Shown here: positions 21,469 to 33,022 of the stretch, in pieces
Layout: each line of letters begins with the position of its first letter
How positions within the stretch are numbered: the stretch's first letter is position 1
Assembly: GCA_949752735.1 (NCBI GenBank)
Contig: OX457047.1
Location: 5,857,666-5,921,665, forward strand
DNA: 64,000 nucleotides
Direction of reading: 5' to 3'
From: Lumbricus terrestris
Taxonomy: Eukaryota; Annelida; Clitellata; Crassiclitellata; Lumbricidae
The notes under the pieces: model-generated
What the model was told of the DNA's origin: nothing
Seen by the model: the letters and a program-made list of their open reading frames with translations, nothing else
Database searches by the model: none
Made by a program: the position numbers and the translations under genes

Positions 21469-24400
21469 TGTGGCGTTTCAGCCACAAGACGATAAACTCC
21501 GAACGGCTGCCTTGTCAAACTGAAGCTGGATACAAGGCAGGAGCCACGGTGAAGCTCCTAAAGCAGCCCAACCGTGTAGTTAGAGTCATTAATAGGTAAG
21601 GCGTAATGTCCCTAATTTAGTTTTAATTCCGTAACTAATTTTAGGCTGGCCTGATAATTTTAATTTAGGGCGTAAGTTACGGAGAAGTCGTTTGGGAAGC
21701 GACAGAAAGAAACCTGGTGACGATCCGACAATAAATGGATTTTTGGCGAATTAATAACGGTTTTTCTATACGGAAGACCGATCATTTATTTCAAGCCAAA
21801 GCATAGAGTGCAGACAGCGATATTCCGGTGGAATAAAGCCTGCCACACGATGTTCTGCTACTAGTGTAGAGTGGTGGCGATCACTCTATGGGCAATGAAT
21901 ATTAACTCTGTTCGTTTCATTGCTCTCCACGCAGTCCCGGCACGTTGAATTGACATTGCTACGTTGGTTTGTTGGTGTCCAAACGCTTTCTGGTGAATTT
22001 GACGAGAAATAGTGTATCCGGATCGAATTCGCACACGCGAAGGTTATACGTTACCTGTGGTGACGATCGAACGGCGGCCGACTGGGCATCGCCCCGCTTC
22101 GACGCACCAGGGAGAGTTGGTGGTGGCTCATCCCGTCTTACTTGCAACTGTCTCCTGGCATTTGGTGCCGTGTTGAAAATCAGACCCGCTGAGTGCTTGC
22201 AGCGAATTGCCCTGTACGTGTGACACAGAACTAAAATCGTTCCTCTTGGCGGCCCGCGTCGGTTAATCTGCACGGCCGGCCAAGGCGAGCGCGCAACCGT
22301 CGATAAGCGGTAAGGCCTCGATAATTCTGGATCCTTGTTTCCTGCTATCTGTAGCTGTGGTACATCTTATAACTGCACACGGCGGCGTTTGGTGACCTCT
22401 GCGAACGTCGTGGGATCATCGTTTGCCGGATAACTTTGTCACCTGTGGTCCGATTCACTCGAGGCCGGGAGCAAAACCCTCCGTCTGGTCCGCGTGGTCG
22501 TGAATATACCGAGAGTTAGTTACTGAGAGTTCCTGGTGAAGTGGTAGAAGGTGGTACAGTGCGCTACCAGCTTAAATTAAGCGTTAGCGGGTTTACACGT
22601 AATAGTACGGTTCTGTCAGCGATCGCCGCGCAACGGGCTTTCGCTCTACGGACAACTCCGTCAGCTGTGATCCAATCGTTTTGAACTAAGCGACAATCTT
22701 GTTCACCCGAACGAGTAGAAGACTTTTCCTGTTGAGAGTTTGCCTGTATCTGTTACGGTTCCAACGGTATAGTCTGGAAGAAACGCCTCGCGCGTGAGTG
22801 GACTTAGCCGACGGCGATTTCTCGGTCTTTCGCGTGTTGCCGAAGAGATCGGCCGCCAATAAAAGTGTCAACGTGAATAACTCTGTATCCTGTGATCGGA
22901 TCGCTTCGAACTAAGCGACAATCTCGTGCATCTTGACGAGTAGAAGACTTTTCCTGTTGAGAGTGTGTCAGTATCTGTTACGGTTTCGACGCTACAGTCT
23001 AGTGAGAAGCGCCTCGCGCGTGAAGTGGACTTAGCCGATTTCTTGATCTTTCGCCTGACGCCGCGAAGGCCGACAGCGAACGACCCGGTCTCCGAGAAAC
23101 TTTGTCAATTGTTACCTGATCCTTACAATCTTGGTGTCAGATTGTGCGTCTCGTTGAGTGGGACAAGTTAGTCGGAAGAGAGTTAAGCGATATCTGGAAG
23201 GGTTTCGACGGTAGGAGCTCGCGAAGAGTTTCCCCCGGTCTTTTCCCGTAGAGTTCGGTTACGCGGCGCCGCGGCCAAGCGAACGACCGCCGCCGACAGG
23301 TCTGTGTGGGCAACGCGCAGTGCCCTAGGTCTGCGAGTGTATTGCGATATTCTTTGACTACCGAATATCTTTCCTTTCACCTCTGGTCTTTGAATCGGCT
23401 AGTAGTAGAGCCTGTTGATACGATCGCTTGGCTATATCAGCCGCCGTTGATCAGCGTTGGTTGAAGTCCAAGGTAGATACCGGCCACGACTGGTCGGGTG
23501 AGTGTAACTTTGTGAGTTGTTGTGCGAATAACGAAAAGTTGGTGTCATATTGCTCAGTAAATCAAGCGCTCTCTAGTTACGTCGAGAGCCAGTGACCTGT
23601 GCCAGTGATTCGAGTTCGTGTCGGAAGCGTCTTACGGTTGCCACCGGCGTTTCCCCCGAACAGTGAAAGACCGGAAGCGTAACGGTCGAGAACGTGTATC
23701 TCTGTCAGTTGTAGTCCGACTTGTACGATCGGGGTGTTGATCTGCTCAGCACACCCAGTGTAATATCTCTGTAACGTCTGTTGGTGAACATCGTGTGTGT
23801 AGCAAACGGTGAAAGCTTGTCTTCACCGAGAAGCGCATTTCCGCGACCAAGGGAAATCGCGCACGCATTGTCTAGGAGAACTCAGCTGGTCTAGACAGCT
23901 CCCTTTAATTGCATCAGTTACCGGTTCGTTACCCTAAGTTAATTTAGTTAAGGAAGTTGTGTATCCCTTAGCTAATTTTTAAGCCCCCAATACGGGAGCG
24001 ATGCTGGTCTGTTGACAGTGACCACGAGCCTGAAGCGATTCGAAAGTCAGTTACCGTTGACGCCTGTTGCGGCGGTTTACGTGAAGTAAAGAGTCGACCG
24101 TACGCATTTCCTCCGGATAGCGTGCAGGAAGCTCAGTGATAGAGAATCGCGTGCGCTTGGCAACCGCCGCGTATTCCGGCTATTTTGATCTCGGCGTGTT
24201 CGGCCGTTGTACAAGTTAATCGCCTCCGAGCGATACAAGGGTGGTCTCCCTAAAGGCCTGGTACCAGAAAAAAAAGACCTATTGGTCGTGTTGGCATACG
24301 AGACAATGCCTGTGTCGTTACTTCGTATAGGGTTAAATCCCCTAGAATGGAACTGGTTCCGTGGCCTCTGGCCGACTGGATGCCAAACTCAGGTCATGCC

Positions 24401-24748
24401 TCTCGGGAGTGAAGGCGCCTCGACCGTTCGTTGTTACATGGTACGGAAGAGAGAAGACCGTGTGGGGAAGAAGGCAAAGGCGGTTGCGGTGAAAGGGAGT
24501 TCCAAGCGCGGATCGGCTGCCCGGGGAAAAGTGGACCCTGTTTTGAGCATTGGCCATCCTGGCGCTCAGGTCGTTACCTCCCCGGTGACCGTGGACGGGG
24601 CAGATGTGGATTCCGACGCGACGGAAATATACTCCCAGTTCCGGGCCTCCTTGCTACATGTAAGACAATCTTCCCCGGTCGTAACCGAAATGTTGGATTG
24701 GCCTAAGTACGATTTGAGAGGCCGTGACGAACGGGGCGTGCCGCCACA
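21469..24748 (+). repeat. Terminal 3' LTR (3280 bp)
   Basis: Matches 9811-13084 apart from a C-to-T change at 24592 and a 6-bp insertion (ACATGT) near 24657. It ends CGCCACA at 24748 and host sequence starts at 24749, which fixes the element boundary. Confidence 0.95.
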
Positions 24749-24920
24749 ATACCTCATATCGCATGAAATCTGCTATATAAAGTTTCGTGTTCATGTAGGT
24801 AGGATAAAGAGCTGTATTATACCCCTTCCAAAAAGAGGGAAACGGCCTGTGACTTTCGAGGACAAAGAATTTGACTTATACGCAATTATTATTATTCGCA
24901 AAATCATCACTGATTATTAA
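24306..24920 (+). pseudogene. Orphan Gag N-terminus in 3' LTR running into flank
   Basis: Because the LTR carries the start of gag, the terminal LTR repeats the first ~147 codons (two extra from the 6-bp insertion). The frame then continues by chance into host DNA and stops at 24918-24920. A transcript starting in this LTR would encode a Gag N-terminal fragment with a host-derived tail. No function is implied. Confidence 0.75.
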
Positions 24921-26222
24921 ATCCCAATTATTATTATTTAAAAGTATAGCGCTGTCCTATGACATCAATGGTCGTTGACGACAATGCAGAAAATACACAA
25001 TGCATTGGAAACAAAATTTCCAGCTTCCTAAGAACACCATCAAAAGCGTTTGGAGGCCTCCGATAGATCTGCTGAGTTTGTTCTGTTGACTTGTGTTTCT
25101 CTGGAGGACTGAGCTTTCATGCTTTTGCGTATTATAATGTATCTGTGCATAGCTTGTAACTAGCCATTAAACTATTCATTTGCTGAAACTCATGACTTAG
25201 GCTACTTCTATTTTCTCCATTGACGAATCAGTCACAATTATTAAACCGTGGAGAAACAAATAACCTAACTCACTGAACAGAACAAAACAGTTATCAGCAT
25301 TATTTGAAACCAGTTTTAAATAAAACCTTTAATTAATTTTTCCAAAGTTTAGCGTCGTCGTAATTGCAGCAAAATGTTTTACAGTAAGTTAATAACATGA
25401 ACCATACATGCTATGCAATCTTTTGCGTTTGCAAATTCATTAGCCTAATATGATTCGGTTATTGTCACAAACTTTTAATACATCGCATTATTTATTTATT
25501 TCTCATAAGTTTTACGACATCTTACAGCAATAGAGGCTGTTGACGTCTTTAAAATGTTTTAAATGTATCACAATTTATTTTCTTTCAATTTCCATCAGTT
25601 TGTGTTTTATTTCAGTTCATTTTTCATAGCTTTGTCAGTTTTTTCTTCTTTTTTCGCGTCTGATAAGCTTTGCAGGCGGCAATGTTTGGCAGGCGATCAT
25701 TATTCTAATTGGTTGTAAAAAGAGTGACATATCACAATTAGTAATTTTAAAATGTATATAGAAGAAAGTGGAATGCACTGCAATGAGTATTTTATCTATT
25801 CCGTATATACATGTAATTATGTTTCAAAACTTACATGTATAACATAATCAGGACCGTACCTAGGGGAAACAATCATGTAAGAATTATAAACATTATATGG
25901 CAATAATCTGAAAATAGAAGAACACTGTTTAAACTTAATTTAGGTAATGATGATGAAAACAAATGGCTGCATCAGTAGAGAAGAGAGAAGAGATGTCATA
26001 GCTTGTTTCGAATCCTGATCCTGTTATAATTTGTTATAGTTTGTTTTGCTTTACTTTTTAATGCGAAATATAAGAGAACCATTATGTGTTGAGTTTTTGT
26101 CTGAACAAAGTAAAAATCGTTCCTATTAACAATTGGGCCCTGAGTTATCACTTAGTCTAAGAATTCATCTGTGTATCATGTTATGTCCAAGATTCATGAT
26201 TCTGCCTGATTTTCTAATAAAC
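24749..26222. other. AT-rich host flank without genes
   Basis: Right flank of the retrotransposon array. I see no coding frame. A short segment at about 24950-24990 (GACATCAATGGTCGTTGACG) is an inverted copy of a dispersed repeat also present near 42793-42840 and 42926-42965. The rest shows nothing I can name. Confidence 0.6.
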
Positions 26223-26624
26223 TTATCCCATTAATGCCCAACTTTTTTTTTTGAATCTCAAACACAATTTTAGGTAAAATCCCATTCCAGAACACGAAAA
26301 ATAGCTTCAGTTTTGAATGGGTTGCTACAGTTTTGTCCTAATATGGTTTTGAAATCATGTTCCACTTGTGGAACATTGGGCACATGCAATACCCATTATT
26401 TGTTATATGCAACTTCAACATTGCATTCATCAAACAAATTTTATGATCACAACAGATTACATGTATATAATAGATGTTCAATAATACTGATAACTGCCCT
26501 GTTTTCATAGCTATGTCATGACTGTAACAAGCTACAGGTCTAGTTGCTATGGAAATCATGAAGCAAGTGTCATGCAAATTGATGCAACATTTGCCGCAGC
26601 CCCGCTTCGTGTTCTTCTGGCAAA

Positions 26625-26735
26625 CATACAAACATACATACATACATACATACAAACATACATACATACATACATACATACATACATACATACATACATA
26701 CATACATACATACATACATACATACACATTACATA
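26625..26735. repeat. (CATA)n microsatellite
   Basis: About 110 bp of CATA repeats with occasional CAAA units. The frames it opens are not genes. Confidence 0.95.
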
Positions 26736-27029
26736 TACATACATTAGGGTGTCTCTTAGCATAATGAGGAAAAAATTCTTTTGGATTTTTCTTCATCTCA
26801 CCCTCCCAAGCTGTTAGGTTTATTGAAATAAAATTCTACAAAAAATTTCATTAAAATCGGATAAAATTTAGAGGTCGCCCCCGAGCCTCAAAGTTTTGCA
26901 TGTAATAAGCCTACTTCGACAATGGGAAATCATGTAGTCTAATGTCGCATAATAATTAATCATCATTTCTAGTACTAATCAATTTGCCTTGTTTAGCCTA
27001 TATAACAGACATGTATGCAGGTGCACTTG

Positions 27030-27248
27030 ATATTGTACTTGATATACTTGATATCCCTTCAGGATTACTACTCAGAAGCACTCCCGACTACAGCTCGGAC
27101 ACCGGACACTGAGCCTGATATTCATGCCGAAGCGCATGAGCAATTGTTGGGGACTTGCTCAAGGTCACTCCATACGGGGCGGCCTGAGGTGGACTCGAAT
27201 CTGCAAACCCCCGGCTGCAAGGCATTGAACCACCACTACACCCCACAT
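27030..27248 (-). mobile_element. CORE-type tRNA SINE with L2-like tail
   Basis: Read on the minus strand it starts with a tRNA-like head (TAGTGGTGGTTCAATG as box A region, GATTCGAGTCC as box B). A CORE-like GTGACCTTGAGCAAGTCC follows, then a tail GTCGGGAGTGCTTCTGAGTAG shared with several other tails in this window. Head, core and LINE-like tail follow the layout of vertebrate MIR. Confidence 0.78.
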
Positions 27249-27929
27249 GTCTACTTTCTATCTGTATATTTATGTTAAAATTAAAGAATAGTAGTACACT
27301 GCTACAGGCAGGATCAATTGCCAGAGACAACTTGAAGGAGGAATTTTTTGCTCTTCCGGTCGGTCAACTCTTTTATGAAATTCGTGAATGAAACCACTCC
27401 TATTTCAGTCCTGTCATTGATGTCTGTTCAATGGGTCCATGTCAAGGGAAATCCGTGGAAGAACATGTATGGAAATAACCGTTTTCTTATCCAGCACTGT
27501 TCCAGGCTCTTAGTACTCAAAAATGCTGCGGATTTCATTGTTGGTCTCTTTGGTGCAAGATCCGGGGCTGGGTCTTCCATGGTGTCTAAGATCAGTTTCT
27601 TCATTTCCGGAATCAAGAAGTTCCTCAGAAAGGTACCATTGATGCTGTCCAAGCTTTTTGCATGTGACATTGGAAATTGCTTCAGTTTGCATTTTGGGGT
27701 TCGGTCATGAGTCAAAAGTCTTTCATAGGTGCTTCAACCCTGATTTGAATAGTAACCCAGGTCTTGAGGTGGAAAACAAACTGCAAAGTTGATATCTTGC
27801 ACTCCAGCACTTGATATGAGAATTTGAAGATGGCCAATATGCCATGTGGAAGTTGGATCTTCCCTTGCGAGGTCAAAGAGACAGGTCAACAAAGATCATC
27901 AATTCATCATACCCTTAGCTGTTCTCTGG

Positions 27930-28150
27930 GGAGCTGTCAGTTCTGCGAGCTCATACTTTTATTAGAAGCGTTGAGCCTTTCCGATTGTGGGTCCCTGCAT
28001 CTGGAATGGCCTCCCAGTAGACTTGTGATTGATGGCCGGGTAAATCTCGTCTGATTTTTATAAGTCGCTCAAATCTCACTTTGTCAGCTGTTGCTTGGCT
28101 GAGAGCGCCTATGTGTAGGTCGCTTGAAAAGGCGCTATATAAATTATCGG
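27930..28150 (+). mobile_element. L2-like LINE 3' end fragment
   Basis: A degraded frame gives IWNGLPVDL and FYKSLKSHF, matching the extreme C-terminus of L2-clade RT (LWNSLP ... FKKxLKTHLF). It is followed by the tail AGCGCC...AAGGCGCTATATAAAT. Confidence 0.65.
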
Positions 28151-28434
28151 AATGAGTAAAAGTGAATAGAAGGTGTTAGACTGCTTCACTCCTAGCATAG
28201 ATTTTCATCTATAGCCAATTAATAAGGCAATCTAGGACTTCTTTAACAATGCGAACTATGTAGCATAATTTTAAACAATGGGGCTACATGTCTAAAACTT
28301 TGACATCAAAGGGCGACCTCTAAATATTATCCGATTTCTATCAAATTTTTTTACAAATTTTTTCTCCATCAACCTCACGACTTGAAGAGGTGAGAGATTA
28401 AAATTTTGAACTTTCATTTTTAAGAGACACCCTA

Positions 28435-28800
28435 ACATACATAATATGTATTGTATACATAATATGTTTGTATGTATATGTAATGAGTATGTATGTATGT
28501 ATGTATGCATACATACATACTCATACATACTCATTACATACTCATTACATATACATACATACATACATACATATTATGTATGTATGCATACATACATACA
28601 TATTATGTATGTATGTATGTATGTATGTATATGTAATGTGTATGTATGTATGTATGTATGTCTGTATGTATGTATGCATGTATGTATGCACGTATGTATG
28701 CATGTATGTATGTATGTATGTATGTATGTATGTATGTATGTATGTATGTATGCATGTATGTATGTATGTACATATATGTATGTACATATATGTATGTATA
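28435..28800. repeat. (TATG)n/(CATA)n microsatellite with switching orientation
   Basis: Blocks of TATG alternate with blocks of CATA (switches near 28508, 28577, 28588 and 28608). Neighbouring blocks are therefore complementary and could form hairpins. Open frames here on both strands (MYVCMYVC-type) are repeat artefacts. Confidence 0.92.
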
Positions 28801-28849
28801 TGCAGCGACGTTGTTAGCTGCAAGTCAGCATAGACTGGTATGTTAGCAG

Positions 28850-30085
28850 CAGTGATATTTTACTTCAGCAAATAATTTTCGTTTTACTTCTATTTCAGTT
28901 CGGACGTCCTCAATTTCAGGTCTAGTTCAATTACAGTTCTTCAAAAAATTTCAGTTATACTTCTAATTCAGTTTTTAGAATAATTTCAGTTCTCAATTCA
29001 GTTCTTGCATAGAAATAATTTCAGTTTTACTTCTTTATAGGCCTAGAACTTGCCTCAAATTAAACCAAGTTCAAGCATTTTCATTATCGATTTGCTTCCT
29101 AATTTTAAAGAACCCCCTATTTTCAGCGATATTAGCTGACAGTTTCTTCTCCCACCTATTATTTAGAAGTCTTCACCCAAAAAACTATTTGTTTCATCTA
29201 TAAGTTTGACCCCCCGGGGCTTTGTATAATTTCCTGAAAATTTTATTTGGCAATAGTTGCTGGATGGCATCAAAACGCTAACATGTTGACAATAGCCAAT
29301 CACATTCCCTTATTATATTCCATTGAATTGGTCGACCACGTTACATTTCTTTCTTTCACACATTTATGCAGCACTTGTGCCTTATCCGTGGTGAAGCCGC
29401 TGACTCGAATCAGTCACATGAAAGTTTCGCGCCAACCATGAATATATTTCTTAGCATTCTGTGTGCGCTTATTCGCTTAAGAAGACAAATTAAATTGCTA
29501 AGAAGTTTACTAGAAACATCCAGAAACGTCCGTTTTAGGGTTCAAGCGTTGCATGGTTAGGCTAGGCCTATTATGTCTGTTTCGTTTCAGTAGGTCTATT
29601 TAAACAATAGGCCTACAATACACGATTTTTCATTTAGCTCAGTGAGCAAGCTGCACAAAGTTATCGTTATTGAAAAATTTGCACTCCAGTATTCAGTGAT
29701 TTTCACATAATCAAATTATTATCATGATGTTGAAAATTATTAACTGACAGAAAAGGTCTAAATGCAAAAGACCATAATAAATTGCACACGAATGCACGTG
29801 TTAAGCCAAAGATACAAAAGTTTTAAGAGTCAGAAAGTATATGCACCTTTTAGATGTAAACTCAACTGCTTAAGAAAGGATATGAACTAAAATTTCCAAT
29901 TTTGTCATTAATTTCCGTCCTAAAATGAATTTTCGTTTTTATTCTAATTTTCGTTCACTGTGCTCAATTTCAGTTCCATTTCAGTTTTCGTTCTCAAAAT
30001 AATTTCAGTTACAGTTAAAGTTACACTGAACGGAAATCAATATTTTCAGTTCTAATTTTACTTATCGTTAATGAAAATATCACTG
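28850..30085. mobile_element. Non-autonomous hAT element (TSD GTTAGCAG)
   Basis: The 8-bp duplication GTTAGCAG lies at 28842-28849 and 30086-30093. Terminal inverted repeats are CAGTGATATTTT and AAAATATCACTG. Both subterminal regions are full of ATTTCAGTT-type repeats, as in hAT transposase-binding regions. No transposase is visible. Inserted within element C. Confidence 0.88.
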
Positions 30086-30511
30086 GTTAGCAGGCAGGCT
30101 AGACTGTAACAGCCAAGGTATTGCTAGTGCCCAATGTTCCACAAGTGGAACATGTCAGACATGCAGAGTTTATATAAAACCAGTGGTTGTAAATCAATAT
30201 ATTCTGAACGGAGTGTGTCAATAAAATAGGAAACATCAAATTACAACAAATCTTACAGTTGTGGATAGCTTACCAATTTTTTCCGGCAATTGAAACAAAT
30301 GACATTTTATAATTGAACGTTTGCATAAATAAAAAAATTGAGAAAACACTTATTTATCGCTCAACTTGGTAAAAAAAATAGCTGAAACTATAAACACCAA
30401 CGTAGACCAACAATATATGTAGCATACAACAACAAAAAACAAAGTACAGGTCGTGGCCACCACTTTTAGTGGAATGTTCCACAAGTGGAACATTAGGCAC
30501 TAATGGGTTAA

Positions 30512-30519
30512 TATTATAT

Positions 30520-30552
<33 letters not shown>

Positions 30553-30572
30553 ATATATATATATATAATATT
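30512..30572. repeat. (TA)n tract at the right edge of element C
   Basis: TA dinucleotides start directly at the TTAA target of the piggyBac-type element. Confidence 0.9.
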
Positions 30573-30589
30573 GTAGGCCTATATATAGT

Positions 30590-31175
30590 TGATTTCGATG
30601 CCATTGACCATTGTCTAGCTTTCTGCTTTTTGCTTTGGGGGCTGAGCCGCATTTCGAGGCTATAACCCCTAGCCCTCTGACGACGCCACTGGCGAAAGCA
30701 TCTACGCTATGATTATATAGTTGATTGCAGGAGGGATAAATCCCTAAACATTCTTTTGTGACGATGATTAATTTTGTGAAATGTGCGAAAAATCAAGAGA
30801 AAATACAGCTTTGCACCACTTTCTGAAGGACTAGGCAATTTCGATATTTCTATACGTCTAATACTTATAAGACGGTTTCAATCTGCAACGAGGTGTCTAA
30901 GAGCCATGTTGTTTCTTCGACAATTTAGAAAACCCTGTCTCGTTGTATGGTCAAAAGGTAAGGTGCAAACTTGTCACCCGTTTTCATAGACTGAGGCCAA
31001 GAAATGAAGTCGCTAACTTCATTCTCAAAGTGGATTTCGATGCCACTGATCATTGTTTAGTTTTCTTGTTACGAAATAAGCCGTTATAGACATTTTCCGA
31101 ATTTTGCTTTGGGGGGGCTGAGCCGCATTTAGGGGGGGCTTAGCCCCCTCCAGCCCCCCCTGGCGCCGCCACTGC
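30590..31175 (+). repeat. Two direct copies of a transposon end
   Basis: GATTTCGATGCCA ... CATTGT ... GCTTTGGGGG ... GCTGAGCCGCATTT ... CGCCACTG appears at 30590-30695 and again, longer, at 31027-31171 (ending GGCGCCGCCACTG). The reverse form CAGTGGCGGCGCCAGG begins at 47192. This looks like one end of a hAT-like family. A 68-codon frame at 30783-30989 between the copies is unrecognised. Confidence 0.6.
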
Positions 31176-31453
31176 TTACAGGTATGTTTATTCCTACTAG
31201 ACAATTTGTTTTACCCTGTTTTTAGTGCACTTAAAACATTTAAAACACTTAAGAACACTCAGAGTCACTAAATAAATTCGAGTTGCCTTTATCTGAGCAT
31301 TGCTTATGACGCCTAAAACAATTAGAGTCACTCTAAATTTTGATAACAGCATAAAAAAAATTATTATGCGCATTTTTCAAAAAAGAGGATATAATGGTTT
31401 ATCCCCCCGGATAGTAGGCCTATAGACCGGTCAATTCCATCCGGGGGGATAGA

Positions 31454-32516
31454 TTAACCCTCGAGTGCCCAAGGGTGGGGGTCCGACCGGACCCCAGGCC
31501 CGTTTTTCCCGGATAACTTTTTAACGGCTATGGATCTGCAAAAATGCTTTTAGGACATCCTAAAACAACCATTTGGGCATCGAATGGTATATTTTGCGTG
31601 AGTATTGTCCATCCCTGTACCCCACAACCACAGCATATACTGAGGGTATCGCACGATATGCGGCTATTTGCCATACATGCGTATGGTTACTGGCCAATAA
31701 ATAAATGGTCGGCGCACGTTATATGAAATAAAGATTCATGTAAATTGTTGAACTTAGATTTACTGACATTGCAGCACTATGTTTGGCCTATGTTTGCAGC
31801 ACAGAATTTGAAAGTCTTCAAGTCTGTGTAGGCCTGTCACAGCAATAATTGCATACAACAGGCGTGCATCAAAACGGAGGCTTAGGACATTTCATACAAA
31901 CGGTGGCAACTGTCCTGTCAAGTTTACGCGAATAAATGGCTCAGCTTTCCTTCTTAGTCGGGGTTGTTGTAGACGGCAGTGGCCTACCCTTCTTACTCGA
32001 CCCAGAAGTAGGCCTAACACCACACAGTGACATAGCCGTTCGTACTTTTCCTTCCTCCGCAATTGTTTGAAAATTACCCCTTTCAATCGTGGCATGGTGT
32101 TATCAGGTCAGGAACCCCTCTGAGAAGTTTCTCTTGAAGCGGCGCTATACAAATTTACAATTGCGATTACGATTTAGTCTACCATAATGCAACTGGTCCG
32201 TCGATAGCTGGAAGTGAGAGCAGCTCACTGGCATGCGGACGCGCCGGATGTATTAGAGCTTCCTTCGGTAAATGACGCAAGGAAGCATATAATGTGTATC
32301 ACGAGATTTTTACACTATTATTTTACACCAGATGGCGCTATTGTGATATAAGATACATCAATCGATTGCAAATTCATTTGTAATTACATAGAACTAAATT
32401 CTGTAACGATATTCCAATCCCTTCTCAAGATATTCACAAAAAAACGCTGGGGTCCGCGCGGACCCCCCCCTTGGGCCTTCGTGTACCAAAAAAACCCTTG
32501 GGCACTCGAGTGTTAA
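31454..32516. mobile_element. piggyBac-type element A (TTAA)
   Basis: The left end TTAACCCTCGAGTGCCCAAG (31454) and right end CTTGGGCACTCGAGTGTTAA (to 32516) are inverted repeats with TTAA on both sides. Inside each end lies an 18-bp palindrome: GGGGTCCG-ac-CGGACCCC at 31478-31495 and GGGGTCCG-cg-CGGACCCC at 32449-32466. A degraded minus-strand stretch near 31800-32095 (GRP motif, CMKCPKP) could be a piggyBac transposase C-terminus, but this is weak. An L2-type tail lies at 32100-32170. Confidence 0.85.
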
Positions 32517-32988
32517 CCCATTTTGGACCATCGTTCGTTTTAGGAACATCTTTTTTGAAGATCTCACATTGGGTGACACCATCACATAATCTCCGGTAAA
32601 GGTGCTTTTATGTCAGTAGGAAGACTGATTTGTCGGATGGAATGCAAAAAATTATAGTTTTTCAAGTTTTGAATTGATTTTAACTTATGCCAAAAACTGC
32701 AAAACTACGTATGTTCGCCGTCCTTTGTTTGCAAAGTTGTTATTTTGGTCTGATGTGTGATATCGCAAAAGTTGATGTGCATTTAAAAAGTGCACATATT
32801 TTGCACAAAGCACATGTGATTTGCATAATTTTACTGTAAAAAACGGAGTTGTAAAAAATTCACATCTGGGTCATGTTCGTTTTACGAACATTGGTCCAAT
32901 AGGCTACTGACGCGTCAAGTCTAGTCAACGTTGATTTACATACGCCTCTAATAGCTACAAGTCATGTATCAACCAACTCACAATTGTG

Positions 32989-33022
<34 letters not shown>

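Larger units (their letters stand above)
1..24748 (+). mobile_element. Tandem Ty3/gypsy LTR retrotransposon array (LTR-int-LTR-int-LTR)
   Basis: Sequence from position 1 recurs at 11659 and again at 23317, an exact 11,658-bp period. Each period holds one 3274-bp LTR and one 8384-bp internal region. Neighbouring copies therefore share LTRs, as expected from recombination between LTRs or integration of a multimer. Identity is near complete. Between the internal regions I see three substitutions (5956 T/G, 6511 T/G, 6795 G/T; copy 2 at 17614, 18169, 18453). The last LTR differs by C-to-T at 24592 and a 6-bp insertion near 24657-24662. A full element would be about 14.9 kb, large for an animal gypsy element. 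The left end lies outside the window, so target-site duplication cannot be tested. Assembly duplication is an alternative, though the private differences argue against a pure copy artefact. Confidence 0.95.
26747..28432. mobile_element. Non-autonomous DNA transposon with ~165-bp TIRs and TA flanks
   Basis: The left end TA|GGGTGTCTCTTA and right end TAAGAGACACCC|TA are inverted. Similarity continues inward through ATCGGATAAAATTTAGAGGTCGCCC-like and CAAAGTTTT segments (26747-26905 against 28265-28432). TA on both sides suits Tc1/mariner-like insertion. It sits between two (CATA)n/(TATG)n tracts, so it probably landed in a microsatellite. The interior holds a SINE and an L2 fragment. A 120-codon frame at 27348-27710 is unrecognised. 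Confidence 0.75.
26223..30511. mobile_element. piggyBac-type element C (TTAA), with nested insertions
   Basis: Left end TTATCCCATTAATGCC and right end GGCACTAATGGGTTAA are inverted repeats on a TTAA-type target (left TTAA mutated to TTAT). ATGTTCCAC / GTGGAACAT palindromes lie at 26357-26376, 30134-30153 and 30474-30493, adjoined by a TIR-like GTGCCCAAT/GGCAC segment. No transposase was recognised. The 4.3-kb span includes later insertions (mariner-like, SINE, L2, hAT), so the original element was much shorter. Confidence 0.72.

Noticed and set aside
24921..26222. Search for a target-site duplication of the retrotransposon
   Set aside because: The left flank of the array lies outside the window, so the comparison cannot be made.
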